A DNA stretch of 64,000 bases from Siphonodentalium dalli (GCA_032622095.1 CP136065.1:246697474-246761473), one strand, 5' to 3'. Numbered from the stretch's first letter, positions 34,839 to 45,223 are shown. The notes: generated by a model from the sequence alone, not told the origin. Program-made: numbers and translations.

Positions 34839-35161
34839 GTTCATGGGCTGCAAGTTTCTTTAGTACCAAAAACTATAAGTGAGCCTAAACAATGATAAGG
34901 CGCTTCCCAAAACAAAATAATTAATGACAGAAGTCCGACATTTGGGTAAAGACGTGATAGTTTGCACTTATTTTCTGTCAGCATTGAGCTGAAGTCATTT
35001 TTATACCATGAAATTAGCTCAATATGCTTCAGTGGTCATATATCCGTTAAATATATCTAGAAGTGCATGGAATCAACTATGAATTAGAAAAACAGATGGA
35101 AATCCATAGTGCATGGTAGGTAATGCATTGCTTAGTTGGTATAAAACTGCTGTCAAAGTGT
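34839..35161. other. Intronic stretch
   Basis: Nothing is recognised. Confidence 0.5.
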
Positions 35162-35547
35162 TTAACCCTTTACCCAACAGAAGGGCCCTGTGCCAATGCA
35201 TTCTCTTATATATGCGAGTCGACCATATATAAGAGAATGCATTGGCTTAACACATTAAAAATTATAAAATTGTTAAAGAATGTAAGAAAAAATGGTAAAA
35301 AGTGTTAAAAAAAGATTTTTTTTAGGCCAATGCATTCTCTTACATATGCGAGGCGACCTATGGTCGACTCGCATATATAAGAGAATGCATTGGCACAGGG
35401 CATAACTGTAACTATCACAATGTGGTCAAGGAGCCGGTTCCAATGATATCCATATTTGTATGGTTTTATTGAGACAGACCGAAGATATTTTAGGCTGTTG
35501 AAGCTTTATTTGGCCGGTTTTGGCCGGTTTGTTGGGTAAAGGGTTAA
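35162..35547. mobile_element. TTAA foldback MITE, family A, copy 3 (inverted)
   Basis: It reads TTAACCCTTTACCCAACAGA to GTTTGTTGGGTAAAGGGTTAA, in the opposite orientation to copy 2. The first cassette has lost one half of its loop and stem (35208-35251); the second (35325-35397) is complete. Confidence 0.92.
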
Positions 35548-35710
35548 TTTAACAAAAACAAATTTTTAAATACAACTTATTACAAATGTACCATCAAATA
35601 AGTATTTGATCACCCAATGACTGAACCAATTATGCAAATCCTAATATTAATATAACAAATGAAAAAACTGTTTCCAAATTATGTAAAATACCTTCCGATT
35701 TTGTAAAATA

Positions 35711-35968
35711 CCATATCTCATACGATGTGTTTGTCAACATCCCCGATTGTTCCCAGCTGAACCATATCTCATACAATGTGTTTGTCAACATCCCCGATTG
35801 TTCCCAGCTGAACCATATCTCATACAATGTGTTTGTCAACATCCCCGATTGTTCCCAGCTGAACCATATCTCATACAATGTGTTTGTCAACATCCCCGAT
35901 TGTTCCCAGCTGAACCATATCTCATACAATGTGTTTGTCAACATCCCCGATTGTTCCCAGCTGAACTC
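35711..35968 (+). repeat. 51-bp minisatellite (5 units)
   Basis: The unit starts CCATATCTCATACAATGTG and contains CATCCCCGATTGTTCCCAGC. Unit starts are at 35711, 35762, 35813 and every 51 bases after. It is stop-free in several frames, giving short repetitive open frames that are not genes. It lies in the transporter intron. Confidence 0.95.
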
Positions 35969-36029
35969 AAGGGGTTTTATTTGATAATCAGCAACCACTC
36001 TTCAAAGTGGTAATAACCAGTATTCACTC

Positions 36030-36545
36030 TGATTCATATATAAGAGAATAATATTTAACTTGACCTTGTAAGCCACTACCAGTGCATTCTCTTATATATG
36101 CGGGGCTCCCTATGGAAGACTTGCATATATAAGAGAATGCACTGGCACAGTATCTTTAACCCTTTACCCAACAGAAGGGCCCTGTGCCAATGCATTCTCT
36201 TATATATGCGAGTCGACCATAGGTCGCCTCGCATATATAAGAGAATGCATTGGCTTAACACATTAAAAATTATAAAATTGTTAAAGAATGTAAGAAAAAA
36301 TGGTAAAAAGTGTTAATTTTTTTTTTTTAGGCCAATGCGTTCTCTTATATATGCGAGTCGACCATAGGGCATAACTGTAGCTATCACAATGTGGTCAAGG
36401 AGCCGGTTCCAATGATATCCATATTTGTATGGTTCTATTGAGACAGACCGAAGATATTTTAGGCTGTTGAAGCTTTATTTGGCCGGTTTTGGCCGTTTTG
36501 TTGGGTAAAGGGTTAATGCTGTTCCACCATCATGAAAGTGTCAAG
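36030..36545. mobile_element. Family C MITE, copy 7 (interrupted)
   Basis: The linker ACTTGACCTTGTAAGCC and a hairpin cassette (36080-36147) precede GGCACAGTATCTTTAA. Its right end (TTAATGCTGTTCCACCATCATGAAAG) follows 36513. Family-A copy 4 is inserted between, at the same internal TTAA that is occupied by family D in copy 1. Confidence 0.85.
36156..36516. mobile_element. TTAA foldback MITE, family A, copy 4
   Basis: Ends are TTAACCCTTTACCCAACAG and TTGTTGGGTAAAGGGTTAA. The first cassette (36189-36254) is intact; the second is truncated to its first half (36331-36367). It is nested in family-C copy 7. Confidence 0.92.
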
Positions 36546-36586
36546 TATTTACACAGAATATTCGTTATATTTTTTTTTACTTTCAG

Positions 36587-36736
36587 TGCATCCTTGTTTT
36601 ATTCTATCAATGTGCTGACGACATATTTTTCCTCATTGAGATGGAAGGCTTCGGTTTTGCGACCATTCTGACGATGGTGTTGGCAGGGCAAGCAGTACTT
36701 AGGTGGACGGAACCAGATCTCCCACGCAAAATAAAA
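36587..36736 (+). CDS. SLC7A8-like: LAT-type amino acid transporter, exon 4 of window
   Basis: The acceptor is TTACTTTCAG and the donor GTATGT, phase 0 at both ends. It encodes exactly 50 residues: CILVLFYQCADDIFFLIEM (TM9 end and loop), then FGFATILTMVLAGQAVLRW (TM10), then TEPDLPRKIK. The motif LRW..PD.PR.IK, a cytosolic loop after TM10, is typical of LAT2-like proteins, and the exon length equals the corresponding family segment without gaps. The exon begins about 40 bases after the nested family-C/A MITE pair. Confidence 0.95.
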
Positions 36737-37500
36737 GTATGTATAAGAGAGGATCAAGTGTACATGTGTCATGTGACCAATACTCAATTAGAATTCTAAT
36801 GCAGTAGTCTGGAGCAGAAGTTATATACACCTCATAGAGTTAATGTGTTCTGTTGTCAGGAATTGTCAGATTTTGGTCGCACTGGCAAGTTTTTGCTCTG
36901 CTTTTGGATAAAGCGACGGCATGAAAAATTGGATGGTTCCGATATAAACGATTAGGCCAAAACAAAGGGTTTTGATTCTCAGGCATAGCTGCATCGAAAA
37001 CAGTGGCCTGCATTGGACCATTTTATTACGATTTGGATCTCAGCTTAGTTATAAACTGCGTAATGCAAAATAGGAAACTGTACCATGGAAAATTAGTTAT
37101 GTTTCAAATATCGAATAGGAGCTAAATACAATGGTGCATGTGTGGGTATTCAACAACAGACCATTGGCAACGATAACTCTCAGGTATATTGTCACCACAG
37201 GCTGTCCAAACCCCCCCCCTCTAGTTTATTGGTAAAATGTGTTGAATATATCTATCTGCAGTCATCAGGACGTTGCATATTGAAAGATCCATCGATTTGA
37301 TTTGAGGTTCAATTCGACTCTAAATACCCGATTCATAGGGCCCTAATTATGAGGGTATAGTATACAATGTATTTGGAGACTCATCTGAAGAACAGCATGA
37401 AATGTGAGATAATTTGAAACCATGGATAAACAAACCATGGATAAACAAACCATGGATAAACAAACTGTGTGTTTCAGAGTTACATGTATGTGGTTGTTTC
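36737..37500. other. Intronic stretch
   Basis: Nothing coding is seen. A short triplicated AACAAACCATGGATA repeat lies at 37418-37460. Confidence 0.5.
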
Positions 37501-37524
37501 TATAATGCTCTGCTTTATTTTCAG

Positions 37525-37584
37525 GTTCCGGTAGTTCTGCCAATTTATGTGGTTGTTTTTATCTTGCTTGGATTATGTGTCTGA
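37525..37584 (+). pseudogene. Decoy copy of transporter exon 5 with in-frame stop
   Basis: The 5' border TTTATTTTCAG/GTTCC and the following 21 bases duplicate those of the true exon 5. The frame reads VPVVLPI as in the real exon, then diverges to YVVVFILLGLCV and a stop (TGA near 37582). The upstream intron tail, ATAATGCTCTGCTTTATTTTCAG, is also duplicated. The acceptor is intact, so splicing from exon 4 here would give a protein truncated before TM11-12. A family-M MITE begins within its last bases. Most likely it is a dead duplicate, possibly a poison exon. Confidence 0.75.
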
Positions 37585-37843
37585 CATTTGCAGAATGAGG
37601 TCCCCAGAGGTTGAATTTAGTGATGCTATCCCACACAATGGGCTAACATCACCATATTACCCTCTGGGGACCTGATTCTGCTTTAGGCCTCATCTTTTGA
37701 GAAGTATTTATAGTCTCAAATTAACATTGTTATTAGTTACTTTTTTCCTTTGATAGTTTCCACCACTGTGCGGGATAGCATCACTAAATTCACCCTCTGG
37801 GGACCTCATTCTGCAAATGTCAGACACTCTAAACCCAGGCTTG
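37565..37843. mobile_element. Family M MITE, copy 4
   Basis: The GAATGAGGTCCCCAGAGG module and its inverse fold around TAGGCCTCATC. The right end is CTAAACCCAGGCTTG; the left end is degenerate (CTTGGATTATGTGTCTGAC). It lies between the decoy and true exon 5. Confidence 0.75.
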
Positions 37844-37872
37844 GATTCTATAATGCTCTACTTTATTTTCAG

Positions 37873-38050
37873 GTTCCTGTAGTTCTGCCAATAACTCTCT
37901 CACTCATTTCCTTCTCTATTGTGATTCTGACATTTTACCAAAAGCCAGTAGAAAGTTTCATGGCTCTCGGATTAGTTGCACTGGGAACTGTGTTTTATAT
38001 CGTCGGATATCGGTGGCAAAACAAACCAAAGGAATTCAACACAACAATCA
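37873..38050 (+). CDS. SLC7A8-like: LAT-type amino acid transporter, exon 5 of window
   Basis: The acceptor is CTTTATTTTCAG and the donor GTAAGT. It encodes 59 residues plus one base. VPVVLPITLSLISFSIVIL covers TM11, then YQKPVESFM, then ALGLVALGTVFYIVGY (TM12), then RWQNKPKEFNTTI. The pattern of P-V(E) loop, a last membrane span ending in a W-x-N/H-KPK motif, is characteristic of LAT1/LAT2. The true exon is the second of two copies; the first (37525) is broken. The split codon continues correctly into the last exon. Confidence 0.93.
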
Positions 38051-38084
38051 GTAAGTAGAAACCCATGAATGCCTCTATTATAAC

Positions 38085-38327
38085 TTAACCCTTTGAGTGC
38101 CAGGTCGATTTTTGTATCAACCCATATACCCTGTGCCAATGCATTCTCTTATATATGCGAGTCGACCATAGGTCGCCTCACATATATAAAAGAATGCATT
38201 GGCCTAACAATTTTTATTTTTTTTTACAATTTTTTACAATTTTAATAATTTATTCTTATATTCTTTAACAGACTAATTTTGTAGGTTTAGGGCCGATGAG
38301 ATCGGCCCCTGGCACTCAAAGGGTTAA
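38085..38327. mobile_element. TTAA foldback MITE, family B, copy 2
   Basis: Ends are TTAACCCTTTGAGTGCCAGG and CCTGGCACTCAAAGGGTTAA. It has one hairpin cassette (38138-38202) and a T-rich spacer. It begins 34 bases after the exon 5 donor, mirroring copy 1 after exon 3. Confidence 0.92.
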
Positions 38328-39704
38328 TACTTATAATCCTACATGTATTTTCACGGTGGAACTTGAATGGACAACGTTGTTTTCATATTGTATGGACACA
38401 ACTTGCAATGCATACTAGAATATTGTTCAAAACGGATGCTAAATGTTCTTGTAATCTACAAGTTTAATGTAAATATAAGAAATGGATTTTGATTTTGTTG
38501 CATTCCATCAGGTATGGATGCAAGTTTGACAGGTTTGACATTTTTATGTTTGGAACACTTTCGATTGAAAACAAGAATCAAGACATTATAAAGTTGCTCC
38601 CTTCTTCTCGGGAGACATTGAGATTTGTCACCCAATTGAGAACGGAATATCTTCCGAGGAGCACAGCTCTGTGGGATAAGAAGGCAACTACTGTTTTGTT
38701 ATCCGATTACTAAAGAAAAAATCATTGCCATTCACATTGCTTTTTCTTGCGATTATGTATATTTTCAGTAACTTCGTATTGTCCTATAATATTTCTGTTC
38801 CATAAAAGATAGTCAAGCCGTTCTGCGTTTGATAATCATCGTTTATTTACCATCATTTTGGTGGTTAATTCGTTGATATTGGTCAATGCAATGTAAACCA
38901 ATAAGCCATAGAAGTATGTTACCCCCTTCTGCAATTTGGCATATTCAATGTCCTGTTTTGCGCGGAATTTACTTGCAATGTTAATTTCATTACGATCTTC
39001 CCCGAAAGCTATTGGGAAGTTGTTGATTTCATGAATGTACATTCATTTGTTTCAATACTCCCAAGTACATCGCGATCCCCTCACAAAATACTTCTATGAT
39101 CACAATGCAGACATGTTTTGAGGGATAATCGTATATAGGATAATTCATTCGCGACAAAAGTATGCATTACATTGCACACTAGTTATAATTTATAACCAAC
39201 CAACCAACCTCAAGTGATCAACTCGTTTAATATTGCACTTTAATTTTGACATGAATATATTGAATCACCCAGATGTTTTGATGTAAAAAGTACATAATAA
39301 CACTTTTCAGAAAAAAGTATCAACTTAAAAAGTTTCAATATTAGTGTTCACTAAATATATGCAAATTAGCAAACACCACAACTAGTACATTGTGATGTGA
39401 AGTAGCTGAATAACTGCACTGTGTGTTTGCTTGGAGATCAGGCGGGTGACAAAAACAATGTCTCCCGGCTCAGCAGGCGACAGTGTGATTTGTCGCCCTG
39501 CACGTGACAAGACTTGGGCCAATCAGAAGGGGTAAAATTGGGAGGAGGGTAACAAGACATCATGACGCATGCACTTCCATGCCTTATAAGGTATGCGTTG
39601 AAAATATAATCTCTCCATTGGGTGCATTAACAGAAACAACACAATGGAATCAGACGCAGCCATCTAAATGCCTTAGTGCTGATGTTTTTATCACAATGTC
39701 CATG
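38328..39704. other. Intronic stretch without recognised features
   Basis: Nothing coding is recognised. Short open frames at 38489-38713 and elsewhere show no conserved motif. Confidence 0.5.
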
Positions 39705-40157
39705 CAAGCCTGAGTTTAGTGTGCCTGTCATTTATAGGTTGAGGTCCCCAGAGGGTGAATTTAGTGACCCTATCCCACATATTGGGCTAGCATCACCAAA
39801 TTCACCATCTGGGGACCTCATTCTACATAGCCTCATCTGTTATGGGAGACATAGACTCAGATTGAAGTTCCCAAATGGTGAATATTGTGATGTACACCCA
39901 TTGGGAACCTCGATTATGCATTGTGTTGTCTGCCAAATTGGGGATATAGAGAAACTAAACTAAAAATAAAATAAAATCTTAAGTTTCTATAGAAATTTGG
40001 TAACAAAGAAACATTCCAGAGAAGATGAGGCCTAAGCAGTGTGAAGTATCCAGAGGGTGAATTTAGTGATGCTAGCCCGCTATGTGGGATAGCATCACTA
40101 AATTAAGCCTATGGGGACCTCATTCTGCAAATGACAGGAACACTAAACTCAGACTTG
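39705..40157. mobile_element. Family M MITE, copy 5
   Basis: CAAGCCTGAGTTTAGTGTGC to CACTAAACTCAGACTTG. The interior contains TTGGGAACCTCGATTATGC, TCTATAGAAATTTGG and AGAAGATGAGGCC, as in copies 3 and 8. No clear target duplication is seen. Confidence 0.85.
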
Positions 40158-40208
40158 CATGCAATGCACAACGGATCCAACATGATGGACTCATCCACAC
40201 ACGGAAGT

Positions 40209-40412
40209 ACAGTAATGCTCTAAGTAATCGATTAGGATAGAAAGAGTTATCTTTCAAACCCACGCTTCTGCAATTCTCTTAGTTTCTAACAGACAGCATA
40301 CAGTAATGCTCTAAGTAATCGACTTCTTAACCACAGCAGAATTATGGGTAACTTTTCAGGATTTAGTCGGAAATATGGCTTGTTGCCATTCATTGGAAAG
40401 CTCTCCCCGAGT
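40209..40412. mobile_element. Tc1/mariner-like MITE, family P, copy 3, broken
   Basis: TACAGTAATGCTCTAAGTAA appears at 40209, and a second start at 40300 continues with TCGACTTCTTAACCACAGC and GTCGGAAATATGGCTTG. The right arm is absent. Confidence 0.75.
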
Positions 40413-40580
40413 ATGGAAGAGTATTCATTGCAGGGATGATGTAATTCAAAGTAATACTTATCAAAAAGTCATGTAATTCAATAACATTTTGAATTTCTTT
40501 ATCAAATATGTCCTCTGTCTTTTATTAATATTGATGGTTATCTTACAAGTGGAATTTTAGAACAATACAATGATCCTATG

Positions 40581-40834
40581 CAAGCCTTGAAATAGCGTGT
40601 CTGTCATTTGCAGAATGAGGTTCCCAGAGGGTGAATTTAGTGATGCTACCCCGCATAGCGGGCTAGCATCACCAAATTCACCCTCTGGGAACCTCATTCT
40701 GCTGAGGTGTAAGCAGAATGAGGTCCCCAGAGGGTGAATTTGGTGATGCTAGCCCGCTATGCGGGGTAGCATCACTAAATTCACCCTCTGGGGACCTCAT
40801 TCTGCAAATGACAGACACGCTATTTCAAGGCTTG
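40581..40834. mobile_element. Family M MITE, copy 6 (complete, short form)
   Basis: It opens CAAGCCTTGAAATAGCGTGT and closes with the exact inverse. The 8-bp duplication ATCCTATG flanks it at 40573-40580 and 40835-40842. Internally there are two palindromes, as in copy 1. Confidence 0.95.
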
Positions 40835-40954
40835 ATCCTATGAGTTTTTGGTAAATCCACTGTGAGTGCTTTCATAGTATATTTCTCTAATCTTGTTCCA
40901 AGAAAATAGAATTCCCCAGTTGGAGTATTTAATAAGTAGCACAATGGTTCCAGT

Positions 40955-41212
40955 TTAACTGGTATATATAATGTGTATGCTGGTATATGTAATGTGTATG
41001 CTGGTATATGTAATGTGTATGCTGGTATATGTAATGTGTATGCTGGTATATGTAATGTGTAATGGTTCCAGTTTAACTGGTATATGTAATGTGTATGCTG
41101 GTATATGTAATGTGTAATGGTTCCAGTTTAACTGGTATATGTAATGTGTATGCTGGTATATGTAATGTGTAATGGTTCAAGTTTAACTGGTATATGTAAT
41201 GTGTATGCTTTG
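40955..41212 (+). repeat. 21-bp minisatellite with GGTTCCAGTTTAACT spacers
   Basis: The unit is GGTATATGTAATGTGTATGCT. Some units are replaced by AATGGTTCCAGTTTAACT, giving a compound pattern. Confidence 0.92.
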
Positions 41213-41361
41213 ACTGAGAAGTATATGTCTATACAGATAAGATAAGACTTTAAGTCCACAGACCAGGACGGCCTGCTAAAAGAGATAAAAATAGAACATG
41301 CAACACATACAAGGAATTTCATTGTTTGTGTTGTATTTCTATTTTTATCACTTTTCTTTCT

Positions 41362-41762
41362 TTAACCCTTTACCCAACAAACCGGCCAAAAACGCCCAAA
41401 TAAAGCTTCAACAGCCTAAAATATCTTCGGTCTGTCTCAATAAAACCATACAAATATGGATATCATTGGAACCGGCTCATTGACCACATTGTGATGGTTA
41501 CAGTTATGCCCTGTGACAATGCATTCTCTTATATATGCGAGTCGACCATAGGTCGCCTCGCATATATAAGAGAATGCATTGGCCTAAAAAAAAATCTGTT
41601 TTTAACACTTTTTACCATTTTTTCTTACATTCTTTAACAATTTTATAATTTTTAATGTGTTAAGCCAATGCATTCTCTTATATATGCGAGGCGACCTATG
41701 GTCGACTCGCATATATAAGAGAATGTATTGGCACAGGGCCCTTCTGTTGGGTAAAGGGTTAA
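41362..41762. mobile_element. TTAA foldback MITE, family A, copy 5
   Basis: Complete copy with both termini and two opposed cassettes (41517-41582 and 41665-41731). It is close to copy 2 in sequence. Confidence 0.95.
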
Positions 41763-41788
41763 CCCAGAGGTTCATGATGTGCTGTTCA

Positions 41789-42184
41789 GGTGCAGCATTA
41801 AAGATCCTGTGCCAGTGCATTCCCATTCCAAATTTCATTTACATGTTGGTAGGTCACAACGGTCATGTGAAGACACCATCAGATAATTAATAACATAGAT
41901 ATCAGATATTTTATTTTTCTAGTCATGTTTAGAACGTATAACTTATGTCAAAAGATTCTTCTCGTCTGCAAGCATAAGTCATTTTCTTCATCAATTGAGG
42001 CACACCGCCAAAGATCCTGTGCCAGTGCATTCCCATATTCCCATATGTAATATATACACATTACATATACCAGCATTAAAGATCCTGTGCCAGTGCACTC
42101 CCTGTGGGAGACTCGCATATATAAGAGAATGAATTGGAACTGGGTTTTTGCAAAATTTCAGGAAGCTCCAGTCATGGAAAGGTT
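41789..42184. mobile_element. Family C MITE, copy 8, containing a copied gene-flank segment
   Basis: GGTGCAGCATTAAAGATCCTG starts the recognisable part, and TTTTTGCAAAATTTCAGG ... CATGGAAAGGTTAA ends it. At 41828-42011 it carries a ~180-bp segment nearly identical (about three differences) to 45050-45223, downstream of the transporter stop codon. The piece is followed by a repeated AAAGATCCTGTGCCAGTGCA. Confidence 0.75.
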
Positions 42185-42188
42185 AATA

Positions 42189-42240
42189 AACGAGAGGCCG
42201 ATCACGATCGGCAGATGTTTAACCCATACCTTGGCGATAG
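42189..42240 (-). repeat. 52-bp island with 16-bp palindrome, copy 3 (inverted)
   Basis: The reverse complement is identical over 52 bases to 1341-1392 and 18861-18912. It lies five bases after the right end of family-C copy 8. Confidence 0.9.
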
Positions 42241-43839
42241 CGACTAGTCATAATTGATAATTTGTCAAAGATATGATCACAGGAATTAATCCATATATCA
42301 GTACCCAACTTGAAATCAAAAGCTCAAATAATTTGTCTTAAGGAAGGGTTAAAGTATTTGGGGTGGGGAGGAGTAGTTTTAAATCTCATAACTCTGTCCC
42401 TATTCACCCAAGGACCTTTCACTGTGAGATCCAATGGTTTAGTGATTTCGGAGGACATGTTTAGGAGTTTAAGTTAACTCATTGGAAGCAAAAGTGATAA
42501 ATCCCTATCTTTAACACTTTTGACATGCCAGATATTCAAAATTTATTCACTTCTAAAGAGAAATTATAATTTGTTGACAAGCCAGACTGCTTAGAATGAC
42601 ATACATGTAGGGGATTCCATCTCATATTTAAATGGTACTTTAATTACCCCCCCCCCTTTCCCCCATTCTCCCCAGTTATTTCTTTATCAAACATGGACAG
42701 ATATAAGATCAGATCTGACCTGTGTATTAAATAAGATTAAGTGTTTCATAACAGGGGTGTATGCATGGTTTTCAAAAATATATGTAGTTTATACAATTCA
42801 AAAGTATTATCTATATAATGTTATACAGACATAATATGATGAGGATGCTTGCCCCTATGACCACTAAATCGTTCATATAAAAGAAAGTAAGTTAGCCCTC
42901 AATTAAATGGTTTCACACATTACAATGTTTTACAAGTAGCTTGGACACTAAAAGCCACAACCTTCAATGTTAATCTTCTAAGTGCTCTGTGGCCCCTAAA
43001 ATTCAATCAACCATGAAAATATGAACAAATGGGAAAATAAGGTTCCTGGAAACACTAACATCTACCATATTGATTTTCAAAACAAGTCATCACTTACAAT
43101 AGTCATTGTATATTTATCTGCCTGATTCCCATTGCATAGATAAATCATATTGGCCATCAGCTGTTATTTTAATTTCAAATTGAAAGCACATGTCTGAAGG
43201 GTTAATATATTTTTCAAAAATCAATTAATCAGTCAAAACCAAAATTTATATAAGTGAATAGTGTGCAAAGATACCCAACAGATATTAAGAGATATGAAGA
43301 AGAGTCCATGTACATTATAGCATGTGTCTATGGAAACCTTGGAAAGGGTTAATTATTTTTGAAGCAAATTAATGGAATTTAGAAGACACTAAGTCTTATA
43401 TAGGTGAGTGGGGGCTCTTATCTCACCCTGTAATGCAATTTCAAGAATAGGATAAACAACAGTCTTATGCTGCCATAAATCAATTTGACAGTTAGAATAA
43501 ACAAACAGCCAGCCACCAGTGTTGTTTATCTTGACCACCAGAGCTCTGTATAATATGTCATCATCTATAAAATGTCCTCTCATATACTCTGGATGTTCAC
43601 ATGGTAATTTATTGATATCATTATATTACATGAAACTATTGCAATAAAATCTTCATATTTTCAAAACAGGATATCACACCTAATTAATCGTATAAAACTA
43701 AAATAAATGAAAGTGTCAATATTTTTTATTATTAAACTTTTTTATTGTTATTAAAGTTCAAACAAAATTTAATATTTGTATCTGTTTGTATATGCTAAAT
43801 TTAGCAAGGAGCTAAATCTAAAAAAAATCCATTTAAAAA
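42241..43839. other. Intronic stretch
   Basis: No exon or element is recognised. It includes a C-run at 42648-42656. This is the long last intron of the transporter. Confidence 0.5.
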
Positions 43840-44245
43840 AAAAAATGTTTTTCTCTCGAAAAAGGCTCATAACTCCTTTAAAATTAATCGGATCAAACCC
43901 ATATTCGAACTCGATCTGTATTTTGGGCTGTGAAACCCACATACCAAATTTGGTTCCAATCAGATAAAAAATGTTTGAGTTATGGCAGAATGCGTGAATT
44001 CTAAGTTGAAAAAGGGCCATAACTCTGTAACAAAATCTGGGATCAAACCCAAATTCGAACTCGATCTGTATTTTGGGCTGAGAAACCCATATACAAAATT
44101 TGGTTTCGATCGGATAGAAAATGTTTGAGTTATCGCATTACTCGTAAAGTGTCTACGGACAGACAGACAGACAGACGGACGAACGACGAGTGGTCAATCC
44201 GGGCAACGACACTATGTTTACCATACTATGGTATGGGTAAACATA
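43840..44245 (-). repeat. R1 element, inverted, with (AGAC)n and palindromic head
   Basis: Two 150-bp units in reverse orientation are followed by (CAGA)n at 44160-44175, CCGGGCAACGACACTATG and TACCATACTATGGTATGGG. This mirrors 16241-16870 and ends 68 bases before the last transporter exon. Confidence 0.9.
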
Positions 44246-44313
44246 AAAATGAAGAAGAAACTTTGTAAACAAATATTCCTTAAACTCTTCGTCTTCGATC
44301 TTTCTTTTTACAG

Positions 44314-44390
44314 ATACCGCTACAATATTCTTGCAGAAGATGTTCAGTGTGGTCGCTCCAGCGAATCCAGATGATGTCAAATTTGAATGA
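44314..44390 (+). CDS. SLC7A8-like: LAT-type amino acid transporter, last coding exon
   Basis: The acceptor is TCTTTTTACAG. Two bases complete the asparagine codon left open by exon 5. Then 24 residues TATIFLQKMFSVVAPAN..DDVKFE precede TGA (44388-44390). FLQKMF.VV followed by an acidic tail matches the cytosolic C-terminus of LAT-type carriers (…QK…VV.PE). The tail is short, like LAT1 and b(0,+)AT and unlike the longer vertebrate LAT2 tail. An AATAAA at 44963 is a possible poly(A) signal, though a family-M MITE (44496-44856) lies between. Confidence 0.88.
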
Positions 44391-44495
44391 GCGGATGGTC
44401 GTCAGGAAATTATGCCTTCATTAAAGGGAGACAGTCTCCAGAATGTCTCCTCAAGTCACATGTGAACATGTTAACAAAGGAGAGGAACCAGAGAC

Positions 44496-44856
44496 AAGCC
44501 TGGAATTTATGTGTCTCACATTTGTAGAATGAGGTCCCCAGAGGGTGAATTTAGTGATGCTATCCTGCAAAGTGGGCTAGTATCAACAAATCCACCCTCT
44601 GGGGACCTTATTCTGCTTAGATCTCATCTTCTGGGAAGTGTCGATAGTCTCAAATTAAGATTGTTTTTAAATCCTTTTCCCCTTCTGTTCAGTTTCTGTA
44701 TCCCCTAAATTGCAGAAGATAAATTGCATAATTGAGGTGACTAACTTCTGATCCTAGGTCTCCCATAGCAGTTGAGACCTAAATAGAATGAGGTTCAAAG
44801 AGGGTGAATTTTGTGATGCTAGCCCGCTAAATGTTATATACACATATCCAGGCTTG
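44496..44856. mobile_element. Family M MITE, copy 7
   Basis: CAAGCCTGGAATTTATGTG to ATATCCAGGCTTG. The GAATGAGGTCCCCAGAGGG palindrome is at 44526-44620; the right inner palindrome is shortened. It may lie in the transporter 3' untranslated region. Confidence 0.8.
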
Positions 44857-45049
44857 TTCTAAAGCATCAGACTCGCATTATAACCTGTGGAATTCTGTCA
44901 CAAGCAACATAGCACAGATGTTCTCCATGACGATGTCAGTACATTAGGGCCCTAACTTCACAAATAAATAACTCATGATGACTTGTGCTTCAAGACAGTT
45001 GCAGGTATATATGTGATCCCGACGAGCTAAACACCATGCCCAAATTTCA

Positions 45050-45223
45050 TTTACATGTTGGTAGGTCACAATGGTCATGTGAAGACACCATCAGATAATT
45101 AATAACATAGATATAAGATATTTTATTTTTCTAGTCATGTTTAGAACGTATAACTTACGTCAAAAGATTCTTCTCGTCTGCAAGCATAAGTCATTTTCTT
45201 CATCAATTGAGGCACACCGCCAA
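45050..45223 (+). repeat. Segment duplicated in the last intron
   Basis: CAAATTTCATTTACATGTTG through GGCACACCGCCAA is nearly identical to 41828-42011. Its unduplicated context here suggests this is the source and the intronic copy is derived. Confidence 0.85.

Noticed and set aside
35630-35998. 122-codon repetitive frame on the minus strand and two on the plus strand
   Set aside because: A 51-bp minisatellite (17 codons per unit), open on both strands.
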